Shown: positions 8,560 through 14,974 of the stretch, piece after piece | Position numbering within the stretch: position 1 is the first letter of the stretch | Layout: every line of letters begins with the position of its first letter | DNA from: Desulfuromonas thiophila | GTDB taxonomy: Bacteria; Desulfobacterota; Desulfuromonadia; Desulfuromonadales; Desulfuromonadaceae | Assembly (NCBI RefSeq): GCF_900101955.1 | Contig: NZ_FNAQ01000002.1 | Span: forward strand, 248,001-312,000 | DNA: 64,000 nucleotides | Reading direction: 5' to 3' | The notes under the pieces: generated by a model | The model's input: only the letters and a program-made list of their open reading frames with translations | Database searches by the model: none | What the model was told of the DNA's origin: nothing | Translations under genes and position numbers: made by a program

Positions 8560-8931
8560 GGTCGGTCCTCCTGTGGTGTGGTGTGTATGATGGGCGCCCC
8601 CGTGGCGCCGGGAATCGACAAATGGTGACACTCACGGCCGACAAACGCCGCCGACAACGCCGCCGCCGCGATTGTCCGCCGGCAGCAAAAATGGAATCGG
8701 GCGAGCAACAAGGCAGCGAGCGAAGGAAAACAGGGGGTTAGGCGGCAGGGCGGCGGGTCGGATCGGCGGCAAAAAAAATGATCAAGGCGCCGCTCAGGCG
8801 GTGGCAAAAAAACGAATTGGAACGTTTGGGGGCGCTTTTTTGGTGGTACTTCTGCCGTAATATCAGCGGCTTAGCGGGTGTTTTCAGCGAATGGCACGGG
8901 GGCGGGAAATTGGAATTGAACGGCGGCGGTA
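8560..8931. other. 372-bp intergenic region upstream of the HTH gene
   Basis: No supported gene. It contains A-rich runs and inverted CCGCTCAGGCGG-like sequence and should hold the promoter of the HTH-primase operon, but I could not fix convincing -35/-10 boxes. Confidence 0.5.
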
Positions 8932-10011
8932 TCAGCGCGGCAAGGGCAAGGTGCTGATTGCGGCGCCAGTGCGGGCAGCCTGCAGCAGGGCGGCGGCGTG
9001 GCCCTGGTAGCGGCTGCGCCAGCGGATCAGGCTTTGAGCCTCGGCACCGGCGGCCCGCTCCGCCAGGGGCGGCAGGTTGGGGGCTGGGTGAACCTGCCAA
9101 CGATGCAACAGGCTGTCGAGCCGTTGCCAGCTTGCGCCGCTATGATCGCGCCAAGCGGCTTCACCGCGGCACGTTTTAACGGTGGCGCGGTCCTGTTCCA
9201 CACTGCCCGGCCAACCCCAAACCTGCAGCACAGCCAGAGCCTGCAGGGCAGCGGCGCGCTTTTTTTCCGGCAAGGCCCGATCCAGCCGGGCGGGTTCGTC
9301 GGCGCCATCAAGGCGTTGTTCGGCTTCGATGGTTTCCAGCAGGGCGCACAGATCGCGCCGTAGATCGGCCTTGCTGCGCCGGGGGTCAAGCTCAATCAGG
9401 CGGTGGTGGTGAATGCGGCGGGCGTTCGGCTGGCGGTAGGCGCTGGCGGGTTTTTCGTGCTGATAGATTGCGGCGGCATCCGGCCAACTCAGCCAGGCGG
9501 CAGCGGGGGCGGCGGTCCGCGTGACGATTTCGAGCAGCTGGTGGACAGCCAGCAGATCATCGGCAGCGGTGGTCAGGCTGGCGCTGTAGTCCTCCCCCAG
9601 GGTAACGTGCAACCAGCCACGCAAGGCGCTACTGCGGGGTGGCAAGGCGGCGGCAGCGGGTGCCCAGGGGGCAAGGCTCAGGTTTTCGACCTCGGGCGAG
9701 TGCAGCAGCACGGCGGCCTTGATCGCGGCGGCCTGTTGCTCACTGGTCAGGCTGGCATCGGTCAGGGCAGCACGGGCACAACGGCGGGCAGCGCTCAGGC
9801 GCTCCGGCAGGGCAGCCAGGGGCGCCCCCGTCAAAAACAACGCCAGGTGGCGCAGTGGGCCACAAAGCGCCGGTGGCGTGGTGGCGACAGGCTGCGGCGG
9901 CTGCGTCATGGCTTCAACCAAGGCGGCCTGCTCCAGCGGCACCAGCTCCGCCAGCAAAAAGGCGGGCAAGCTGTTTTCGTCGTGGGCTGGACTTGGGGTT
10001 GCAGTGGTCAC
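8932..10011 (-). CDS. hypothetical element protein, 359 aa
   Basis: Not recognised. It is Ala/Leu-rich and predicted largely helical, without membrane segments or signal peptide. A mid-protein segment (YQHEKPASAYRQPNARRIHHHRLIELDPRRSKADLRRDL, around residues 185-225) is strongly basic and may bind nucleic acid. The GTG start at 10011 is supported by AAGGGG upstream and is the first plausible start in the frame. It is the first gene on the attR side, separated from the HTH-primase operon by 372 bp. As an inference it could be cargo or a regulator. Confidence 0.65.
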   Translation of the reverse strand: MTTATPSPAHDENSLPAFLLAELVPLEQAALVEAMTQPPQPVATTPPALCGPLRHLALFLTGAPLAALPERLSAARRCARAALTDASLTSEQQAAAIKAAVLLHSPEVENLSLAPWAPAAAALPPRSSALRGWLHVTLGEDYSASLTTAADDLLAVHQLLEIVTRTAAPAAAWLSWPDAAAIYQHEKPASAYRQPNARRIHHHRLIELDPRRSKADLRRDLCALLETIEAEQRLDGADEPARLDRALPEKKRAAALQALAVLQVWGWPGSVEQDRATVKTCRGEAAWRDHSGASWQRLDSLLHRWQVHPAPNLPPLAERAAGAEAQSLIRWRSRYQGHAAALLQAARTGAAISTLPLPR

Positions 10012-10189
10012 GGGTTCCCCTTCCCCCTGCTGCAGAGCAGCGAGCGAACAAAACGGGGTAAGGTCAGGCAGGCAGAAGGCGGCACAGTGTGGCAGTAAAA
10101 AAACCTCATAAACTTAACCCCAAACGGGAAGATAACGCAAGGTCACAGAAAAAAACAGAGCGGAATCAATAGCTTAATGACCTTTGCTT

Positions 10190-10286
10190 GCCTACAGGGT
10201 CAAAGGTCATCAAAGGTCACAGCACTTTTCATCAATGATTCCGGCTACTTAATGACCTTGTACCTTTGTGTACCTTTCTTATATAG
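10190..10286 (-). repeat. inverted diverged copy of the 151-bp repeat
   Basis: Read on the minus strand it gives TATATAAG, AAGGTACACAAAGGTAC, AAGGTCATTAAG, CCGGAATCATTG, AAAAGTGCTGTGACCTTTG: the same block order as the left units with scattered substitutions. The element ends therefore carry inverted repeats of the same box array. Confidence 0.8.
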
Positions 10287-10353
10287 AAGTAAAAAAAAAG
10301 GATAGACAGAAGGTCGGGGCTTCTGTATAGTCCCCAGCGTTGCCGGCAGAAAT

Positions 10354-10372
10354 TGTCAAGTAACTGTCAAGT
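10354..10372 (+). repeat. paired TGTCAAGT sites near the right element end
   Basis: TGTCAAGT-AAC-TGTCAAGT, the counterpart of 2001-2020 in the same orientation, about 117 bp inside attR. A putative integrase arm site. Confidence 0.6.
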
Positions 10373-10488
10373 TCGGTATCGAAAAACAGTCAAAATAGCG
10401 CTACTGACAGAAAAAGCCAATCCGGTAAGTTGTTGGAAATGCAAGGAACGCAAGGCAATGCTAGACAGATAAAACTAAAAAATTATAA

Positions 10489-10533
10489 CTTACAAACCGA
10501 GGGTCACAGGTTCGATCCCTGTTTCGCCCACCA
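10489..10533 (+). repeat. attR: duplicated 3' end of tRNA-Val
   Basis: 45 bases identical to tRNA-Val 1899-1943, without the 5' half of the tRNA, so it cannot be a functional tRNA. It marks the right junction of the element. Confidence 0.92.
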
Positions 10534-10547
10534 AAACAGAAAACCAG

Positions 10548-10624
10548 GGGGCTGTAGTAGAGTCGGTTACAACGCCGGCCTGTCACGCCGGAGGTCGCGG
10601 GTTCGAGTCCCGTCAGCCCCGCCA
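10548..10624 (+). tRNA. tRNA-Asp (anticodon GTC), second copy
   Basis: 77 nt with CCA, identical in sequence to 1774-1850. It lies 14 bp after attR. Before integration the locus was probably tRNA-Asp, tRNA-Val, tRNA-Asp. The element has separated this copy from its original promoter, so an element-borne or local promoter must drive it if it is expressed. Confidence 0.96.
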
Positions 10625-10625
10625 T

Positions 10626-10669
10626 AAAACAAAAGAGACCAGCGCTACTGCGCTGGTCTCTTTTGTTTT
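10626..10669. terminator. strong bidirectional terminator after tRNA-Asp
   Basis: A 19-bp perfect inverted repeat (10626-10644 with 10651-10669), loop CTACTG, with A-rich left and T-rich right ends. It ends the tRNA transcript and the converging thioredoxin-like operon. Confidence 0.88.
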
Positions 10670-10693
10670 ATGGTTGTTGTGTTTTGGGGCTGT

Positions 10694-11128
10694 TCACTTC
10701 AGCAGCTCTTGGAGGTGTGTGACATAGTCCGCTGCTGAACCGGGTCGAAAGCCGGTTGTGGCAATCTTGTCGCCGGCGGCATTGAACAGCAGCAGGGTCG
10801 GGAAGCCGCGAACGCGGTATTGGCGGGCTAGCTGGTCATTGCGGCGAGCCTGTGCGGCGCTTTGGGGCAGGCGCTTGGGAAAGTCGACCTTCAGCAAAAC
10901 CAGTTCCTTGGCGGCGAAGTCAGCAAATTCCGGTTGTGATAGAACGTTCTTGTTGAGTTGGATGCACCAGTGGCACCAATCAGAGCCGGTGAAATACATC
11001 AGAACAGGCCGTTGCTGCTCCCGCGCCTGGGTAAAGGCACGGTCGGAGTCTTCCAGCCACAGGGAGGCACTCAAAACAACAGACGGGAACAGCAGCAGGG
11101 CGATCAACAGCAGCAGGGGGCGTTTCAT
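10694..11128 (-). CDS. exported thioredoxin-fold protein
   Basis: 144 aa. Residues 1-20 form a signal peptide (MKRPLLLLIALLLFPSVVLS). The thioredoxin-like domain carries the active-site motif WCHWC (Cys52, Cys55) and a cis-Pro region RGFPTLLLF, as in DUF255/thioredoxin_7 proteins. It probably acts as a periplasmic disulfide reductase or heme/thiol handling protein. Its ATG overlaps the stop of the upstream nitroreductase by 4 bases, so both are one operon. The substrate is unknown. Confidence 0.85.
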   Translation of the reverse strand: MKRPLLLLIALLLFPSVVLSASLWLEDSDRAFTQAREQQRPVLMYFTGSDWCHWCIQLNKNVLSQPEFADFAAKELVLLKVDFPKRLPQSAAQARRNDQLARQYRVRGFPTLLLFNAAGDKIATTGFRPGSAADYVTHLQELLK

Positions 11129-11676
11129 TGGCAGGGGGTCTCCTCGGCGCCGTAACAGTTGAACCAGGCGCGCTGTGCAAAGGGTTTGCGTTCCTTCTGC
11201 GGCCAGTGTTCGGCCGGTCGGCCTATGGGCAGCAGAATCTGCAGTTTTTTGTCTGTCGGCAGCATCAGCAGCTGGGCCACCCGGTCGGCGCGCTGTTCTA
11301 GGCGCAGCCAGCCATCGATCCAGACGCTGGCATAGCCGAGTGCCGTGATGGCCAGCAACATGTTTTCCACCGCGGCGGCGCAGTCTTCTATCTGGAAGTT
11401 GTAACCTTCATAAACAGCTGCCGGCTGCCGGTCGATCAGGCAGGCGATCATCGCCGGCGCCTGCTGCATGGCCTGGTTGGCCGGATGCATGGCCTGCAAC
11501 TTGGCAAGTAGAACCGGATCGTCGATGATGATGAATTCGGTGGTCTGGGCGTTCCGGCCGGAAGGGGCCTGCAGCCCGGCCTGTATGATGCGTCTGAGGT
11601 CCGTGCGCGGCACCGGGTCGGCCAGGAGGGGGCCACGATAGCTGTGGCGCTGGTTGATGGCGTCGAACAGATCCAA
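11125..11676 (-). CDS. nitroreductase family protein
   Basis: 183-aa FMN-dependent oxidoreductase. The N-terminal LFDAINQRHSYRGPL and APSGRNAQTTEFIII are the FMN-phosphate and flavin-contacting segments. AAAVENMLLAITALGYASVWI is the dimer-interface helix, and LLPIGRPAEHW is the typical C-terminal strand. The TTG start at 11676 is preceded by AAGGAGG with six-base spacing, and family homology begins at DLFDAI, so the longer open frame is not used. It is co-transcribed with the thioredoxin-like gene. The physiological substrate cannot be read from sequence. Confidence 0.88.
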   Translation of the reverse strand: MDLFDAINQRHSYRGPLLADPVPRTDLRRIIQAGLQAPSGRNAQTTEFIIIDDPVLLAKLQAMHPANQAMQQAPAMIACLIDRQPAAVYEGYNFQIEDCAAAVENMLLAITALGYASVWIDGWLRLEQRADRVAQLLMLPTDKKLQILLPIGRPAEHWPQKERKPFAQRAWFNCYGAEETPCQ

Positions 11677-11787
11677 GGAAATCCTCCTTTCCAAAGGGAG
11701 AGTGACAACTCTCGCTGGTGACTGCAGTGTAGCGTAGAAGGCGTCTCTGGGCAAATCCGAGGGGTGTGCAACCCGTTGGGGGCTCTA

Positions 11788-11826
11788 CCAAAGAAAAAGG
11801 CAGCGCGGAGCTGCCTTTTTCTTTGG
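11788..11826. terminator. bidirectional terminator after the peroxiredoxin gene
   Basis: A 17-bp perfect stem (11788-11804 / 11810-11826) with loop GCGGA and built-in A and T tracts. It ends the prx transcript on the minus strand. Confidence 0.88.
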
Positions 11827-11843
11827 ATGGATGAATGTATGGA

Positions 11844-12446
11844 TTAGAGCTTGTCGGCATTTTCAGCCAGGTAGCTGGCTACGCCTTTGGGATCGGCCTT
11901 CATGCCTTGGTCCCCTTTTTGCCAGCCGGCGGGGCAGACATCGCCATACTGCTCGAAGAACTGCAAGGCATCGATCATGCGGATCATCTCGTCAACATTG
12001 CGACCCAGTGGCAGGTTGTTGACCACCTGGTGCTGTACCACCCCTTCGCGGTCGATCAGGAAGGAGGCGCGCAGGGCGACCCCGGCCTGGGGATGCTCAA
12101 TGCCGTAGGCGCGGCAGATTTCGTGTTTGACGTCAGCCACCATGGGGAAGGCAACAGGGCCAATACCGCCATCGGCCGGGGCCGTGTTGCGCCAGGCCAG
12201 ATGGGTATACTGTGAGTCGACGGAGATGCCGACGACCTCGATGCCGCGTTCCTTAAGTTGTTCGATGCGGCGGTTGTGGGCGATGATTTCCGACGGGCAG
12301 ACAAAGGTAAAATCAAGCGGCCAGAAAAACAGCACCACATACTTGCCTTTGAGGTTGCTAAGCTTGAAGTCGTTGACGATGGCGCCATCGGCCAGAACGG
12401 CCGGGGCGCAGAAGTCGGGGGCCTGACGGGTTACCAGTACGCTCAT
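11844..12446 (-). CDS. typical 2-Cys peroxiredoxin (AhpC/Prx1 type)
   Basis: 200 aa. It reduces hydrogen peroxide and organic hydroperoxides in the cytoplasm. The peroxidatic Cys50 is in FTFVCPSE and the resolving Cys171 is in DVCPAGWQ. The conserved Thr before the peroxidatic Cys and the Trp of SxDSxxxHxAW are also present. The length is that of the family. It has a good promoter (12521-12548) and its own terminator, so it is monocistronic. No ahpF-like reductase is adjacent. Confidence 0.95.
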   Translation of the reverse strand: MSVLVTRQAPDFCAPAVLADGAIVNDFKLSNLKGKYVVLFFWPLDFTFVCPSEIIAHNRRIEQLKERGIEVVGISVDSQYTHLAWRNTAPADGGIGPVAFPMVADVKHEICRAYGIEHPQAGVALRASFLIDREGVVQHQVVNNLPLGRNVDEMIRMIDALQFFEQYGDVCPAGWQKGDQGMKADPKGVASYLAENADKL

Positions 12447-12520
12447 TTCGTGTTCTCCTTGCAGTGGGTAGGATAAAGAAAATGCGGCGCTTGCCGCTGC
12501 TGTCTTTGTTCTTGGAACCT

Positions 12521-12548
12521 ATTGTAGAAATATAACCACAAAAGTCAA
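12521..12548 (-). promoter_or_regulatory. promoter of the peroxiredoxin gene
   Basis: Minus strand: TTGACT (12543-12548), 16-bp spacer, TACAAT (12521-12526), about 75 bp upstream of the start codon in an A/T-rich stretch. No clear OxyR or PerR box was seen. Confidence 0.65.
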
Positions 12549-12589
12549 CATTGTCGGCAAATTTTTTTTGGGGGCCCTGGGAGGTCGGC

Positions 12590-13483
12590 TCAGGTAACGG
12601 TGTTACGGCCAGCCTGCTTGGCTCGATAGAGGGCATCGTCGGCTTTTTTCAGCAGGCTCTCCAGATCGCAGTCCTGCTGGTCGAGGGAGGCGACCCCAAC
12701 GCTGATGGTGGCGTTGAACTGGCTGCCCTGGAAGGTAAAGGGAGGGGCGGCGATGGTCTGGCGTAACTGTTCGGCAACCTTGTAGGCGGCCTGGCACGAG
12801 GTTTCTGTCAGGATACAGCAGAACTCGTCACCGCCATAGCGAATCAAGGCGTCGGTTTTGCGGATCTGGCTGTTGATGCGTTGGGTAATGGCCTTGAGGG
12901 CATAGTCGCCGCAGGGATGACCATAGGTGTCGTTGATCGACTTGAACAGATCAACATCAATCATCAACAGGCTCAGATTGTGGTTGAAACGCTTGCAGCG
13001 TTCGATCTCTTTGGCCAGATGGGCTTCCATGTAGTTGCGGTTGTAAACTCCGGTGAGTTGGTCGGTCTGGTTCAGCTGCATCAGCTTGCGCTGATAGGAA
13101 ACCACTTCGGTGACATCCTGGACCGACAGATAAAGCATCTCGATTTCATCGCTGGCGTTGCGCAGTGGTCCCATGGCACAGCTCTGCTGCATGTGGTCGA
13201 AATGATCCGCCAGCGAGCCGACAGGCGCCATTGGAAACAGATAATGGTGCAGTTTCTGGGAGAAGAAACAGAAGTTGCCAAAGGTCAGCACCGATTTGCA
13301 GTTGCGCAGAAAGTGCGGCCGATTGAGGTCGGGGAAGAAGTCGAACAGGTTGTGACCGACAATGGCGCTGCTCTGGATGTGGCTGTGCAATGCCATCCAG
13401 CGATTCCAGTAGTGGACCACCATCTGGCGGTCGAGAACCACCAGCCCGGTGTTGATGGTGTCAAAAATCTGCGCGAAGATCAC
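12590..13483 (-). CDS. PAS-GGDEF diguanylate cyclase
   Basis: 297 aa. Residues 1-120 form a PAS-like sensor (DTINTGLVVLDRQMVVHYWNRW). Residues 135-297 form a GGDEF domain with intact RYGGDEF and the RxxD inhibitory site (RKTD) five residues upstream, so it should make c-di-GMP with product inhibition. No signal peptide or membrane segment is visible. The GTG start overlaps the stop of the cheC-like gene (GTGA). It is the last gene of a cheY-cheC-GGDEF operon, which links chemotaxis-like phosphate signalling to c-di-GMP. Confidence 0.92.
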   Translation of the reverse strand: MIFAQIFDTINTGLVVLDRQMVVHYWNRWMALHSHIQSSAIVGHNLFDFFPDLNRPHFLRNCKSVLTFGNFCFFSQKLHHYLFPMAPVGSLADHFDHMQQSCAMGPLRNASDEIEMLYLSVQDVTEVVSYQRKLMQLNQTDQLTGVYNRNYMEAHLAKEIERCKRFNHNLSLLMIDVDLFKSINDTYGHPCGDYALKAITQRINSQIRKTDALIRYGGDEFCCILTETSCQAAYKVAEQLRQTIAAPPFTFQGSQFNATISVGVASLDQQDCDLESLLKKADDALYRAKQAGRNTVT

Positions 13484-14124
13484 TCGTAAGCCTCCAGGAA
13501 GGCGTGCAAAGCCTTTTTCAGCCAGGTGATGGAATGCTGGTTGGTGATCAGGAACAGATAGCCCTCCACGTTTTGTTGCTCGAAGCGGAAAACGGTGCGG
13601 ATCGAGATGGCGAAGGAGCCCTTGGCGACAGGGGCGCAGGAGGCCTGTTGTAAGGAAAAATCCTGCGCCAGCAGACGTGGTGGATCGTAGGTGACGATGT
13701 CCTGCAACAACTCGGCGATCTTGCCGATGCAGGCGCCGATGAGGATGTTGCCTACCTCCATCAGGGTTTCCTGCTCCAGGGTATCAATGTCGATGTCGAT
13801 CTGTCCCAGTTCGTTGTTGCTGTTGAACAGTTTGAGCAGATCCTTTTCCGCGCCGGAAGGGAAGATCAGCAGTGCCTGACCACTGAACTTGCCGAGAAAG
13901 CTCTGTTCAATGATGTGGACACTGCCGCTGCAGGAAATTTCCTGGCGGAAGTAGTCCGGCAGATCACAGTCACGCACCACCTGGATATCCGGGACGCTGA
14001 GGATCACGAAAATATCGATTACCTCGGCCAGATCTGCCGAGGCTTGCCCGAAGGCGATATTCATGACTTCCTGCAGAATGTCTTTTTCGTCGCTGGCGAA
14101 CAGCGTATCCGCCAATACGTTCAT
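13480..14124 (-). CDS. CheC-like phosphatase
   Basis: 214 aa, CheC/CheX/FliY family, which dephosphorylates CheY-P. Both CheC half-sites are present: EVMNIAFG (Glu19, Asn22) and EVGNILIG (Glu123, Asn126). The C-terminal extension (FRFEQQNVEGYLFLITN) is typical of stand-alone CheC relatives in environmental bacteria. It sits between a CheY-like regulator (4-bp overlap) and a GGDEF protein (4-bp overlap), so its likely client is that regulator. Confidence 0.85.
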   Translation of the reverse strand: MNVLADTLFASDEKDILQEVMNIAFGQASADLAEVIDIFVILSVPDIQVVRDCDLPDYFRQEISCSGSVHIIEQSFLGKFSGQALLIFPSGAEKDLLKLFNSNNELGQIDIDIDTLEQETLMEVGNILIGACIGKIAELLQDIVTYDPPRLLAQDFSLQQASCAPVAKGSFAISIRTVFRFEQQNVEGYLFLITNQHSITWLKKALHAFLEAYE

Positions 14125-14504
14125 GATGACACCTGCTGCAGGGCAGCCGTGCCCCGTTCAAGCGCCTGAGCCAGGGCTTCCTTTGTCGGGGGTTTCTTCA
14201 GGGTATAGAGGGCGCCAAAGGTGGCGACACGCTGCAGTACCTTTTCCTGAATGTCGGCGGTCGCCACGATGACCACGGCCTGCGGGTTGATCTGCTTGAT
14301 ACGCCGTAGGGCTTCGAAGCCATCCATGACCGGCATGGTCAGATCCATGAAGGTCAGATCCGGCCGATGGCGTTCGTACTGTTCAACGCCCTGCTGTCCG
14401 TTGCCTGCTTCGAAAATGGTCAGATTATGGCCCGCCGGCAGACATTTCTTCATGATCATGCGGGCCACCGGGGAATCGTCGACAATCAGGATGGTTTGAA
14501 GCAT
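14121..14504 (-). CDS. CheY-like single-domain response regulator
   Basis: 127 aa, receiver domain only. Acidic pocket Asp9/Asp10, phosphoacceptor Asp54 (TFMDLTMP), Thr82 and Lys104-Pro105 are all present. The ATG at 14504 (MLQTILIVDD) is chosen because AAGGA precedes it and the fold begins there; a longer start is unsupported. Without an output domain it probably signals by protein-protein contact. It is the first gene of the three-gene operon. Confidence 0.9.
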   Translation of the reverse strand: MLQTILIVDDSPVARMIMKKCLPAGHNLTIFEAGNGQQGVEQYERHRPDLTFMDLTMPVMDGFEALRRIKQINPQAVVIVATADIQEKVLQRVATFGALYTLKKPPTKEALAQALERGTAALQQVSS

Positions 14505-14974
14505 CAGGCTGGATCCTTCTGACATGGAGAGGGAGGACGGGGTCCTGGCAGGCATCAGGCGTGTTACAGCAGGCTTCGTGCCAGCCTCGGTTGTCGTTGT
14601 CAGGTAATGTTTTCATGTCTTAACATAACTGAAGGGGCTGAATGAAGTGGAATCGTTCCATGAGGTATCAAGCAAAAAATGAGCTGCCGGTCCGTTTGGG
14701 GATTTTCTTTGGCCGGGGGCTGAGGTCTTGCCAGCCCGGTTCGGGCCGCGGGACGGTGAAATGGCGGTGTCTCTGCGGCAAAACGCCGCTTCCGGTGGCG
14801 GGGCGGCGGCCTGGCCGAAGCGTCCTGGCAGTGTGGCCTGTCGGCAGCACCGGGGTGGTTTTAAAATTGACAGTGCCGGGGGGGGGTTGTATACAGGGAC
14901 GCCGGTATGCCGTCCCTTTGCCTTGTGGGCAAACAGGGTTCTGAAATGAATTATTATCCCGATTGAAGGCGCCC
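14505..14974. other. 470-bp intergenic region with the decarboxylase promoter
   Basis: No supported gene. It contains the divergent control region: the response-regulator upstream region and, at 14867-14916, a strong plus-strand promoter and hairpin. Confidence 0.6.
14867..14895 (+). promoter_or_regulatory. promoter with 9-G tract in the spacer
   Basis: TTGACA (14867-14872) and TATACA (14890-14895) separated by exactly 17 bp. The spacer contains nine consecutive Gs (14878-14886). Slipped-strand change of the tract would alter the -35/-10 distance. A 6-bp stem GGGACG/CGTCCC (14896-14916) follows at the expected transcript start. Confidence 0.75.

Larger units (their letters stand above)
10012..10488. 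other. 477-bp right-end control region of the element
   Basis: Non-coding. It contains an inverted copy of the left repeat unit (10190-10286), the TGTCAAGT pair (10354-10372), further AAAGGTCA boxes, and an A/T-rich stretch before attR. Confidence 0.7.
1944..10533. mobile_element. integrated satellite-like element in tRNA-Val, about 8.6 kb
   Basis: Bounded by identical 45-bp att copies (1899-1943 and 10489-10533). It has a tyrosine integrase beside attL, an AlpA-like HTH protein, a primase/helicase, three small or medium unknown proteins and one 359-aa unknown. All genes are on the minus strand, and the coding part (about 4.3-10 kb) is clearly more GC-rich than the flanks. Long repeats lie inside both ends. 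No capsid, terminase, portal, relaxase, mating or transposase gene was recognised. The int-alpA-primase set resembles phage satellites (PICI-like) and small integrative mobilizable elements. The class is inferred; the integration event itself is directly visible. Confidence 0.9.

Noticed and set aside
10430-10627. Small gene at the right end of the element
   Set aside because: Its frame runs through attR and tRNA-Asp, so the translation is of RNA genes.
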